The notes under the pieces: model-generated | The model's database searches: none | What the model was told of the DNA's origin: nothing | What the model saw: only the letters and a program-made list of their open reading frames with translations | Assembly: GCA_036023115.1 (NCBI GenBank) | Contig: JAYKKT010000079.1 | Span: forward strand, 13,011,501-13,075,500 | From: Brasenia schreberi | Lineage: Eukaryota; Streptophyta; Magnoliopsida; Nymphaeales; Cabombaceae | DNA: 64,000 nucleotides | Direction of reading: 5' to 3' | Shown: positions 46,301 through 55,849 of the stretch, piece by piece | Layout of the letters: the number at the start of each line of letters is the position of its first letter | Numbering within the stretch: the stretch's first letter is position 1 | Made by a program: the position numbers and the translations under genes

Positions 46301-49300
46301 CATCATCACATGACTCTACCACTACCCTGACTTCCTTCAAGTTCAACCCATTCCCTTTTGTGTCCGTTATTGACCCTTCCAGTCCTATATATCAAAATGG
46401 GAGCACTGAGGCAAGTCAACCTTTAAATCATAGAACCAATCTAAAAAGACGTGATTTTCCCCCACCTGAACCAACTGCTTTAACGGAGAAAGATACATCT
46501 CTAATTAATTTCTTGGCGGGACAAGGGAATCTGAAATCAACTAGCACACATCATAATTATACAGTGCATATTTGTTCTGGAAGCACAATAAAACCAAAAA
46601 ACAAAACAAGAAGCTAATAACAGTCTCAGTGACTAAATTCAAATATGCAAAAATGAAACATTTTAACATTCAAAAAGTTTGAAAAAGTATATATGAATGA
46701 ATCAAGTGGGAATGAGGTCAAGATATTTATAGTTACTGTATGCACTTGAATTTTCTATGAAGATGGAATCTCATAATCTTTTGGAGAGAAAAAATGTTGA
46801 TGCATGCACATATGATACGAAAAAGGACTTCTGCGCAGACAGTAATATGAAACATAGAATAATTAGTAAGAGATTAAGACTGAAAAGGAAAGGCAATGAA
46901 AGCACTATAAGGTGTGAAGCTGATCCTCATGTTGGCATTAACCAAGTCAGTGAGTGCATATGATTTTCTTTCGAATCAATATGGCCTGGACCAGGGGAAT
47001 CTGAATCAAGGTGATAAGTTTGACTCACACTGTGAGCAGATGAGATTTGTAGCCTTAGCAAGCATGCTTGCATCCTCAACTATGTTTCACCTTTGAGAGG
47101 ATAGGCCCAAGTAACTCAGTTCCTGGGAGGGACCATCATAATGTATTAAAAAAAAGTAGGCTCAGGAACTGAAAAAGTCATCTTTTGGAGATAAAATGAA
47201 TACTTCAGAAAGCTGTTTGAATTTTACATAATCAAATGCATGGAGCTTGCACGCTGTGATTTCAAAATGGTGTAATGTGTTATTCGTGACAGATTCTACT
47301 CCATAGGCATGGGTTTATTTCTATGAGGCACTCTGAACCACATAATGGCATGAAGACTTCATAATTCAGTGACAAATCAATTTAATACCAAAATTCAAAA
47401 TTTGTGAAACCGATTTTGGAGGTGAATACTTGTCTAATATGCTTGAATACCTGATAACAATGGAATAACGTATAAATATTGTCAAAATGGCCATCAAGGA
47501 AGAAAAACAGTACAACATTCACATGTCTAGAATCCAAAATAACTTTGGAGTGAATTACTTTACCAGCAGTTCATCTTATGGTATCACATCACAACATTGT
47601 GCGTGTGCATGTGCATGTGTGTGTGTGAAAGTAATGACAAGGGGATCCACCAACAGCAACCTTCCTATCTAACCCGTTGGATAAGATTCCATCCAACAGT
47701 TCTGATGAAATAAGTTTGATTTTGTTGTCATAACCAAATTGATTGCATTCATAAAAGGACTCTTTTAAGTAAGAACTTTTTCTAACATTCATCTAATTAT
47801 GGTAACAAATCTTTGAATCATCTTAACCCTTGGATGAGAGTGTTGTGTGTATGTGTATAATAAATGAGATTAGGATATAATCTGTTTCATGTATACATCA
47901 CTTTTAAAGGCTAGATGTTAGGACCCAGTATTTGCTAGTTCAACTACCTTGGGATCCAGACATTTCTGAGGCCTACTCCATCCTCCATCTGACGTATAAA
48001 TAAGAGATTTTGCCCTTTTATACTTTCAAGCAGTGTTATTTGTATCGCACCGTATCGTATCGTGGTAACATTAGTATCGTAGCATGGTAAGTATCATGTT
48101 GTATTGTGCGATATTTTGGTGGCCGAACCGAAACCCGCATTTTTACGGGTTTCTCGCGTCTGTTCACGGCTCCCCAATGCTGCTCAAGGCTCCTCTCCAG
48201 TGGCTCTCGCCCTCCTTGGTGTTCAAAGTACCAAAAAAGTGCTCTACAGTGTCCGTGCAAGCCTCCTAACTCAGATTGCGGTATATTTTTAGTGTTTTCC
48301 ATAATTTTTTTCTTTATATTTGTTATTTTTTGGTGTTATTTGTGTTTTTCTTTTTTTGAATGACAAAATATGAAGTTATGAAGTGCATGGATATGATTTT
48401 TATTGTATTCGTAAAGTGAGAGACACTCTATTTGAGTGTTACGTGAAGATTAAGGATTTATGAAGTACTTTTATTTTCAGGTTTTTTGTTGAATTGAAGT
48501 GTACAATTGATATGGTTGAAAGGGGTGTTAGGGACTTTCAATCTCGGTCTCATGATCCGGCATAGTAGTGGGGTATAACAATTGAGGAAAACAGATTGAA
48601 TATCAAATATTTGTTTTGTGAGAAGGTGGTTAGTAGTGAAATTTCACGATTGACATATCACCTAGCAAGGACTAGTAAAGAAGTTGTTCCTTGCATGGGT
48701 AGAGTTAGAAAATTGTCAGAAGTCATTAAATGACAATGTTTGCAGATGATTAAGAGCATACATGAGAGGAGAATGATGATGCTATTGGATTGTGTGATAG
48801 TATTCCTTCTGATGGTAGAATAGAGGTTGGTAGTAGTAGTTGTCGACCATCAATAGAAGAAAGAGGGTTGTTGAAGATTTTACAAGTGAAAGTCGTAGAA
48901 GAAGGAGTAGAGGAAGAGTTTCTTCTGACATACAATCATTGTTTCCTCCTACCACTTCACATGGTGCTCAACTAAAAATTTGTGTTGTTATGACTTCAGA
49001 ACAACTGCATTAGCATGTAGACCTTGTAGTGGGCAAATGGTTTTATGATATAACAACCAATTTTCATTTTCAAGCAATGGTAGATGCAATTGCTAATATC
49101 TATGTCACACGGGTGTGGGTGCGGGTGCGGGATACGGCAAATTTCAAAAATTTTGGGTGCGGCGACACGGCTAGGGTATATAATATTATATATTATATAT
49201 AATATTCAACCTAAATAAATCAATCATAATACAACTAGTATTTGCTAATTTTGGGTGCACATAGGTATCAATTAGCAAGTTCTCACATAATGATCTGAAA

Positions 49301-52300
49301 CTTACAATGATTTTATGAGCTACAAAATATCGAAGTTATGGATTCAAAGAGTTTCGAGATCTTTAGTAGGATATAACATATACTAGTATTTGTGCTAGGA
49401 TCCACTAGTGATGTCATACTCTTCTGTTCTATTGATCAGGTAATGTTCTTGGTCTTTAAATGTGTTTGGTGACAAAGATTATTCTGTGCAAAGGCATACA
49501 GTATGGAGTCAAGAATCCAATCACATTGAGTAATAAGAAACTAATTGTTCGCACCCAAAATCATTGAAGCTAATATGATATACAACTACAATAGCAAGTA
49601 CACAACTTTATAAGTTTATATTAAAGCAAAACATATAAATGGTAAACAACTACTAATTTCATCATAATACACAAATCAATCTTCATTATCCGGACCCATT
49701 TAACCGTGAGTTACAAAAATATATATATATATTTTTTTTTTTTTACTTTTTTTTTGCAAAATTTTTTTTTTTTTGCAAACTTTTTTTTGCCATGCCACAC
49801 CCGACACAGTGTCGGTGTCGCACTCGTGTCGAGGTTGACACTCCACCCCTTAGAAGTGTCTGTGTGACTTAGGCTAATATTAGTCAAGGATACAAGATGT
49901 CCTCTTATCAGAAATTAAAAGAAAAGATATTAAATAAGACTGTTAAAGTGCAAGAATATTGTTCGACTTTAAGAGTCATGGAAGGATTCAGGATGCACTA
50001 TCATGGCAGACGGATGAACATATAGGCGAGAAAGTACTTTGTTAAACTTTCTTGTTTACTGTCCTAAAGGACTTACGTTTTTTAGATCTCTAGACATGTC
50101 AGAGGATAGGCATGTTGCAGAGATCCTAAGGCAAGAGTTTGATAAGGTGATATATGAAGTTGGGCTAGAGAATGTAGTCCAATTCATTCCAGATAATGCA
50201 GGTAACTATAAAGGAGTTGGGAAGGAGTTCGCAGTTACTTATGGGACTTCTTATTGGACACCATGTGCAACCCATTGTTTAGATCCTATCCTTGAGGATA
50301 TTGGTGAGATTGTTGAGATAAAGGCAACAACTGAGTGTTACCAAGATATAACCAAATTTATCTATAACCATGCTTTGTATTATATATGATGAGGAGATAT
50401 ACAGATGGTGTAGAGCTCATTCGTACAACTGCAACTCGGTTTGCAACTAATTTCTTATATGTATAGAGCATTATGAGACAAATGCAAGCCTTGAAGAAAA
50501 TGTTCACCTTAGATGACTGATAACAAAAAGTTAAATGAGATTTTAGAGACAGTCTTTAAGAGTACATTTTGGAATGCACATGTTAGACTATTGAGGATTA
50601 CATATCCTTTAGTGAAGGTTTTAAGATTGGTTGATAGCGAGGAGAAATCATCTATGGGATATCTTTATGAAGCCATGGATAGGACAAAAGAAGTCATTAG
50701 AAGTAATTTCAATGAAAGAAAGATAGATTATATGCCCGTGTGGAACGTATAGATAATAGATGGAACAAACAATTGCATCAACCTATTCATGCAGCAACAT
50801 ATTACCTAAACCCAACATTCAGGTGCTTAGCAAGCTTTAAAAAGGATGGTGAGATTAATCGAAGCAACATTGATTGTATAGACAGATTAGTGCCTGATGA
50901 GAGTTTACTATACATCGAGAGATGAAGATTTATGATAATGCTCTTTACTTGATAGGTTTGGCTGTAGTAATCCACAACTGCACTAATATGCACCCGAGAA
51001 AACAGTTTATCTTCTTATTTAAGTTTCTTAAATCTTATATTTATTATAGATTAAGTCCTTGATATTTGTCCTTTTCTATAGATGTTTGGTGGAATAGGTT
51101 TGGAAGTGATTGCCCAAACCTTAGAAATTTTACAGTAAGAGTTAAGAACCAAACATGTAGTGCAATGGGTTATAAAAGGAAATGGAGCGTCTTTGAACAC
51201 ATCCACACAAAAAAATGCAATATGTTAGAACATAAATGGCCCAATGACTTAGTTTTCATCCGTTGTAACATGCGGCTTCAACAAAGGTAATCTTGTATTA
51301 GTTACTACTTAAAGATTCAATTCAATATTTTGTTTGACTTCAATTATTAATGTTATTTACTAATTACTTATCTTTCTTTCTTGTAGGCAATTAAAAAAGT
51401 TAAATAGAAAAGAAAACCAATTTGATCCAATAAGTTTGGATAATTTTGATATATTAGAGGTGTGGATTATAGAAGATAATGAATAAAATGCACTCCTAAC
51501 CGAAAAAGACATTGCATGGATTAATTTGGAAGGAGCGCAATAACATCAAGGAGATGAAGATTTTGATTTTGAATCAGAAGATGGTGAGGATCTTTAGTAA
51601 GGAGAAGATGAAGATTATTTAGTTGATGATCCTGATTACAATATGTAAATGTATTTCATTTTTTGCTTCAAAATATGTAATTCTTTTTCAATTGTTGAAT
51701 GGTGAATGATGAATATGTACTAAACTTTGCATTATATGAATTCTTTTCAATTATCATATTTTTTTCAGGTTTTTCTTTTTTTTTGAAATTTTACTAATTT
51801 TTTAGTATTAAATTATGATAGTACGATACACGATATGATACACATCGAATAACACTGCTTTCAAGTAACTGCTTGGCATCTCCATAGAATCTAATTTCTA
51901 TATTAACAAACAATCTTGTCAATATTAACCTGAGACAAAACATGACACACAGAGTTGCACTATATAGGTTAAGATATGTTGGTCTCATTTTTAGGTTTGT
52001 GTATTTCCTTATAAAACCGATTCTTTAGATAATGACCTTTCTGAAACTTGTGGTCAGAGTGAAGAGGACATCATTGACAATCATGTGAACCCGGATAAAT
52101 TCTTAAGATTTTTGTCATTTCTAAAAGCCCAAGAACATCTCTAACCATATAATGAGATACTTCTCAAAACATCTCATGGAAAGATATCCCTTCAGGCCAT
52201 CCACATTTAGCCATCAATTGACACCTTTTTTATCCCAATCGTTGAGAAAACACAACTAAAAGCTGAAATTTTGGAATGTGAATTACATGCTTAGATGAGC

Positions 52301-54144
52301 CATATTCATTATCTAAACTAAAGTACTGGTTTTTTCAAATGCATTTGAAATTTAACTTGTATACTCATCCTAATGAAATTGAAAAAAAATATGTAAGTTG
52401 TAAGGATCATCTCAGGTTTAGTGTATTTTTATATGGTTATTGAAAGTAAAATGCCTGACACTTCCTCCAATAGAATGTAGGCCTTGCATGATGTGGGATT
52501 CAAGAACATGTTGATTCACTGTGTGGAATGTTGGACATATTACAGAAGACCAGCATATTCAATCAAGTAGAACATTTTTAAAATACTCCAAGTGAAATAA
52601 ATCTCAACAATATCAACCATGTTAACTGTTCTTCACCACAAATTTCCTCTCGGGGTCCTGCATTATTGTGGCATCCAGTGAATGACATATGAATCCTATT
52701 TCCAAATTCAGAGGACCTATCCAGGCAGATTTTCACATTCAGAAAAGTTTCAAAAAGTTTCCGTAATGATCTTTTAGGGTATGGTGGAGAAGTTCCAGAT
52801 TGATGCGAAACAGTTTGTGAATTCTTTTCCCTCCATAGAGCTTCACTCTGAAACAAACCCTCCATAAATGTATAAGGAATTGGTTTCAGTTACTGTATTG
52901 GCAAACATATGGCTGCACCTGATGAATACCAACGTGAAGATTCCATTTAATATGGAGGAATAGTCACCGAGTGACAAGTCCAGCCTGTACCTTGACTTGC
53001 ATCTCCTGAATGTCTGCAGGTCTCTCATGTTGAAGCTGGAATCTGGACTACTGCTAGCAGTTACTTAAAACTAGAAGCAATATCGAGAGAAGAAGACAAG
53101 GCCGCATTTCAGTAATCCAATTGCAGATAAATAAAATTACAAGTATGAATGCTTTGAATGATGTCTTTATTTTCTCAGAAACTAAGTGACATTTCAGCAG
53201 ATCCATACATATAAGAAAGATGGAACCACTGCATAGGTACATAACCAGTAGCTGATCCAGAACAACCGAAACGGGCAGTGACTGGTCAGGGTGTCTGATA
53301 TCTGACGAGCTTAAGAGTTGCATACCCAGGTCTGCCTGGTGTGTGTCTGCCTGAACGCAGCATTCTTCCAGAAAAAAGAAGAAGAAGAAGGAAGACTAGA
53401 GTGCATCGCAACAGACAAGCTTTTCAGAGTGGTGAAAGAATTGTGTAAAATGTAATTGCGATGCGAGCTCAAATGTTTCAGAAGCTATAAGAATCTAAAG
53501 AAAAACGGAAGCAGACATTGGATTGACAAATCAATATAAGCTTCAATCTAACAGTAAGCAACGAGAAATAGAGAATACCTAATGGCATACGACAGTTTGA
53601 TGTCTTCGATGTTGACAATCGTATGCACATTGTTGAACACTCTCCTCGGAAGGCCCACCTACAGAAACAGTGACCTGATTATATTGAGTGTTAGCTACAA
53701 AAATGACCTAAAACCAAATATAAATGAGATGTTCCAAGAAGCGAAATATATATTTAATGCAGCATGATTGAAAGTTATAGATGTTGGTCATACAGAATAA
53801 GATTTTGCAGTCCAGGTTCAAAATGAGGTTGAAGCAAAACCAGAGGAAGATACCACCAACCAAATAATGGAGGATTCTCTAAAGACATGACAATAGACAT
53901 CAAAGAGAAATCAATAGATAAAAGTTACACAGACAGATTCAATAACTATCGGTGAACAATATGGAGATGAACCCATGAAAAATGTATCAAGAAGAAACAG
54001 AAACCGGCACCGAGAAAGAAATACGAAACAAGAAATCGGATCAAGTTCGTCTGTTTCTTTCAAATTTGGGTGAACGTATGAGTACTGCACCTCATGAATC
54101 ACGGAAGCTGGGAATTTGAACATGGTGGTCGTCATTGAAGCCAT
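40248..54144 (-). CDS. Trigger-factor N-domain protein, plastid-type, 8 exons
   Basis: Spliced minus-strand gene; exons 54144-54091, 53658-53579, 53013-52991, 46384-46290, 45709-45601, 45433-45420, 40574-40473 and 40385-40248 sum to 615 nt, i.e. 204 codons plus TAG, with every junction in phase. Residues 1 to about 50 are Ser/Thr/basic-rich and look like a plastid transit peptide ([18 protein letters not shown] start). From about residue 60 the protein matches the trigger-factor ribosome-binding domain as found in small plant proteins: [34 protein letters not shown] (ribosome-docking signature region), [18 protein letters not shown] and [15 protein letters not shown]. No PPIase or C-terminal chaperone domain follows, as expected for this short plant class. 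Exon boundaries come from splice signals and family similarity; exons 1-3 are less certain than 4-8. Introns 3 and 6 (6.6 and 4.8 kb) are filled with transposons. Confidence 0.82.
40386..40472 (-). promoter_or_regulatory. GC-AG intron (intron 7)
   Basis: Intron bounded by GCAAGT and TGCAG. With GC as donor, the two flanking exons join as DYVKK-ENLN in phase 0, the family's expected sequence. No GT donor nearby keeps the frame. Confidence 0.7.
40473..40574 (-). CDS. Trigger-factor-like gene, exon 7
   Basis: 102 nt, 34 whole codons: [18 protein letters not shown] then [16 protein letters not shown]. The acceptor is TTCTGCAG. The donor is AAG|GCAAGT, a GC-AG intron 87 nt long. Confidence 0.88.
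40575..40934. other. Intron 6 sequence, unassigned
   Basis: Left part of intron 6 before the GC-rich repeat; nothing recognised. Confidence 0.4.
40935..41758. mobile_element. Candidate MITE-like GC-rich repeat
   Basis: Left end GGGATGTTCATGGGGAGGGG (40937-40956) and right end which, reversed, reads GGGACATGGAGTAGGGAGGGG-like, form rough inverted ends. The inside is rich in 'ggggat' and 'tcccc' words, including (GGGGAT)n at 41664-41697. It is interrupted by the small LINE insertion at 41260-41496. No target duplication could be fixed. Confidence 0.4.
41260..41496 (-). mobile_element. Rearranged RTE LINE 3' fragment with 25-bp TSD
   Basis: 237-bp insertion flanked by a perfect 25-bp direct repeat (41235-41259 and 41497-41521, containing ATGCCCGAATTTAAAAGTA). 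The left part (41260-41433) is a minus-strand LINE 3' end with its AAC tail. Then about 41434-41470 is the same LINE stretch inverted, and 41471-41496 returns to minus orientation, repeating 'ccatgtt.gcagttaactcc'. The result is a fold-back around 41401-41470. Confidence 0.8.
41759..42236. other. Intron 6 sequence, unassigned
   Basis: Between the GC-rich repeat and the hAT-type MITE. A poly-A run lies at 42216-42227. Nothing else recognised. Confidence 0.4.
42245..42930. mobile_element. Non-autonomous hAT-like MITE, copy 1
   Basis: 686 bp flanked by the 8-bp duplication GAAAAGAG (42237-42244 and 42931-42938). Ends ATATGTCACAT...GTGTGACTTAC are imperfect inverted repeats. It aligns along its length with the copy at 49100-49870 (shared 'gggatacggcaaatttc' near the left, 'gacacagtgtcggtgtcgca' near the right). 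No coding frame. An 8-bp duplication points to the hAT superfamily. Confidence 0.82.
42960..45057 (+). mobile_element. RTE-type LINE, 5'-truncated, best-preserved copy
   Basis: Covers the region before RT, the full RT and the C-terminal part, and ends 'tatgggaaaaggcttag' plus (TTG)n at 45024-45054. It lies in intron 6 of the trigger-factor-like gene, antisense to it. Its 5' edge is near the right duplication of the MITE; how far it originally extended cannot be told. Confidence 0.88.
43271..45021 (+). pseudogene. LINE reverse transcriptase in broken frames
   Basis: Pieces in order: 43271-43534 ([20 protein letters not shown]), 43601-43813 ([28 protein letters not shown]), 43786-44478 with RT motifs A ([15 protein letters not shown]) and C in its functional form [13 protein letters not shown], then 44519-44713 and 44707-45021 ([22 protein letters not shown]). 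Frame changes near 43540, 43810, 44480 and 44710 prevent a complete protein. Confidence 0.85.
45058..45419. other. Intron 6 sequence, unassigned
   Basis: Right part of intron 6 between the LINE tail and the donor of exon 6; nothing recognised. Confidence 0.4.
45420..45433 (-). CDS. Trigger-factor-like gene, exon 6: 14-nt microexon
   Basis: GAAAAACATCAAAT between CTTTCAG and GTAAGT. It completes the Gly codon split at the end of exon 5 and adds K-T-S-N, giving MKGG-KTSN-VPKSF, the family's expected sequence. Without it the frame between exons 5 and 7 is lost. Confidence 0.8.
45601..45709 (-). CDS. Trigger-factor-like gene, exon 5
   Basis: 109 nt, [20 protein letters not shown] then [16 protein letters not shown] plus one base. 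Acceptor TTTGCCAG, donor GAG|GTATAT. Contains the PGFR segment equivalent to the GFRxGK ribosome-docking loop of bacterial trigger factor. Confidence 0.9.
45710..46289. other. Intron 4
   Basis: 580 nt intron of the trigger-factor-like gene; nothing else recognised. Confidence 0.55.
46290..46384 (-). CDS. Trigger-factor-like gene, exon 4
   Basis: 95 nt: [20 protein letters not shown] then [11 protein letters not shown]. Acceptor TATATAG, donor CTT|GTAAGC, joining in phase 0 to exon 5. A 17-bp direct repeat ATATATCAAAATGGGAG (plus strand) lies on each side, at 46266-46282 and 46387-46403. Confidence 0.75.
46404..48022. other. Intron 3, left part
   Basis: Non-coding intron sequence between exon 4 and the hAT insertion. 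Short open frames on either strand were not supported. Confidence 0.45.
48505..51645 (+). pseudogene. hAT transposase, interrupted
   Basis: BED-finger region around 48515-48720 (starts [12 protein letters not shown]; finger retains the second Cys, FCEKVV, but not the first). After the nested MITE the DUF659/RNase H-like body is well preserved at 50039-50389 ([36 protein letters not shown]), then 50513-50925. The C-terminal dimerisation region is at 51066-51290 ([33 protein letters not shown]), an intron follows (about 51288-51387), and an acidic tail ends near 51645. Several stops; no longer functional. Confidence 0.82.
49100..49870. mobile_element. Non-autonomous hAT-like MITE, copy 2, nested
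   Basis: 771 bp inserted into the hAT transposon, flanked by GCTAATAT at 49092-49099 and 49871-49878. The undisrupted sequence is seen in hAT copy 1 near 17911-17918. Inverted ends CTATGTCACAC / CTAAGTCACAC. Inside: long T-runs at 49730-49790 and 'gacacagtgtcggtgtcgca'. No coding frame. Confidence 0.9.
51866..52990. other. Intron 3, right part
   Basis: Non-coding intron sequence between the hAT element and exon 3; nothing recognised. Confidence 0.45.
52991..53013 (-). CDS. Trigger-factor-like gene, exon 3: 23-nt exon (predicted)
   Basis: ACATTCAGGAGATGCAAGT plus CAAG, between CTGCAG and GTACAG. It is the only local choice tried that links exon 2 (phase 2) to exon 4 (needs phase 1) without a stop, reading R-HSGDASQ-G. 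The acceptor tract is poor in pyrimidines, so this exon is the weakest part of the model. Confidence 0.45.
53014..53578. other. Intron 2
   Basis: 565 nt, holds a short (GAA)n run at 53376-53392. Nothing else recognised. Confidence 0.4.
53579..53658 (-). CDS. Trigger-factor-like gene, exon 2
   Basis: 80 nt: [20 protein letters not shown] then KLSYAI plus AG. Acceptor TTTCTGTAG, donor AG|GTATTC. Basic and hydrophobic residues suit the mature end of a transit peptide. Confidence 0.65.
54091..54144 (-). CDS. Trigger-factor-like gene, exon 1
   Basis: ATG at 54144, [18 protein letters not shown], donor GAG|GTGCAG. First Met of an MAS-type plastid targeting start; no ATG in frame was seen shortly upstream. 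Confidence 0.65.
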
Positions 54145-54254
54145 CTTTTATCCTCAATTTTCCAACCCACCGATATGCTTCTCACAAGAAAACGCGAGGA
54201 AAGACCGGCTTATATGTTCTTTATCTGGGGAAAATTACTAGGACCATATGTTTC

Positions 54255-54266
54255 TCTATATAATAG
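54255..54266 (-). promoter_or_regulatory. Possible TATA box of the trigger-factor-like gene
   Basis: Minus-strand CTATTATATAGA, about 110-120 bases before the start codon, a reasonable distance for a plant gene with a short 5' UTR. Confidence 0.35.
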
Positions 54267-54470
54267 AGACGTATGAAGCAAAGAATGCTAAGTAGATAGA
54301 GAAGGCTCGTGGAGTTAACCGCTAATTCTCTCTCGCATTTATCAAAGTTTCAGGCAATCAATTTCTTTCCCTTCCGTCTTTTTAGTTTATGCAAGTTGCC
54401 GATAACCCTTTTCAGTATTCTCATTGTGTATTCTCATTGTTGTGATTTCCTCTCTTTTAAATGTGGAAAA

Positions 54471-55330
54471 TGTTGGAAAGAACCGTAGATATACATGCAC
54501 GCAACAAATGTAAATATCTACTAATTATAAACAACATTCGCATATCCAAAATAAGTCACAATCAAGCCGTACAGAAAACAAAAGCAAAAGCAAAATGAGA
54601 AACTTATTTATGCAAGGTGCCCTTGCGGACTTTCTTACAGAAATCAGCACCCCGCTATAAGTATGTAGGATACTTGCACCTTCCTCATAGGATAAAACGT
54701 ACGTACAACTCGAAGAGCACTTACATAGCTTCAAGTTGACCTCAAACACACCGGAATTGCCTATTGTTGGAGCAGAAAGAGGAACCACCCACATGCATAA
54801 AGATAATAACAACACCACGAATAAAGAGAGGACTAGGAGATGAGAAGAGAGAGGAGAAAACACAGTGAACATAGTGATTAGGGAGGACCCCTAATCACCT
54901 ATTTATAGGTATGCATGTGAATCACGGATCATAGATTCGATCTAAACAATGCATCACTTTATCTTCAATCACCCCGTCTTATTCGAAATTGTTTCACCTT
55001 ATCTAGAACTATCTCGCCTTATTCTTATATGTAACCGTGCAACTTTTGACTGTTAGATCAAAAGTTTTTTTATGCTAAAAGATAGATCAAGACCCAAACT
55101 CAAACCCAAACCATAAGCCCAAGCTCTTTAAACTAAGGTTCATGAGTTACCAAATATATAAAAGGACATGTGGATTTGTCACATCCATCAAATGGGACTA
55201 AACTTTGTCTCCTCTTGATAATCTTTCAGAAAAGTACCTCATATGTTACTTTTTACCCTTTATGACTTTATATATATTAACTAATTATATAGACATACTA
55301 GCATGCATTAAATGCACATTAAATCCAACA
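54471..55330 (-). repeat. 3' LTR of family A copy 2
   Basis: 860 bp, TGTTGG...CCAACA. The polypurine-like string TTTGTGGAGAT (minus strand) abuts its inner edge at 55331-55341. Confidence 0.85.
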
Positions 55331-55849
55331 ATCTCCACAAAGTCCTTAAGTGTAAAAGTGTTCTTCTAAACCATCTATCATATTATGCTTTCAGTAATGG
55401 TATCTTTCAGTTTGAACCATTACCTGAGTTATCCAATATTATCCTCACAGGAACTCAATGAACATATGTCTTGAACCTAAACCTTGGGTGTAAAGATGTA
55501 TATTGGTAACAATATAATAAAACGATATGGCGTGATATATAGAAGTGATGCATTAATGGTCATGCATCTATATCCTGTATCATGAATGACTTCAAAGAAT
55601 AACCCAATTCTCCTATTGCGGCCACACAATGTCAATCACTTAGCTAGGCATCTCTAAAGATGTACTGCTAGAATCCTGTCCTAAGGCTCGATCCCATTCA
55701 GATAAAAATTTCTTCCTAAACTTCGAGCTATGACACTTCAGGTAGAAAATATACAAACAGATACTAAAAGTATCACATAATACAAAGTGTCACTCTATTC
55801 ACCCAACAACTTGTTACTATTACATTAAACCTACTTCCAATAGATACAC

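Larger units (their letters stand above)
48031..51857 (+). mobile_element. hAT DNA transposon with perfect 8-bp TSD (copy 2)
   Basis: 3.83 kb flanked by CTTTCAAG at 48023-48030 and 51858-51865. The ends CAGTGTTATTTG... and ...CGAATAACACTG form about 12-bp inverted repeats, and subterminal regions carry repeated CGTATCG/CGATAC words. It contains a decayed transposase gene and a nested MITE. It sits in intron 3 of the trigger-factor-like gene in opposite orientation. Confidence 0.92.

Noticed and set aside
46276..46617. Plus-strand 113-codon open frame starting [13 protein letters not shown]
   Set aside because: It is antisense to exon 4 of the trigger-factor-like gene, which has matching splice sites and family similarity on the minus strand.
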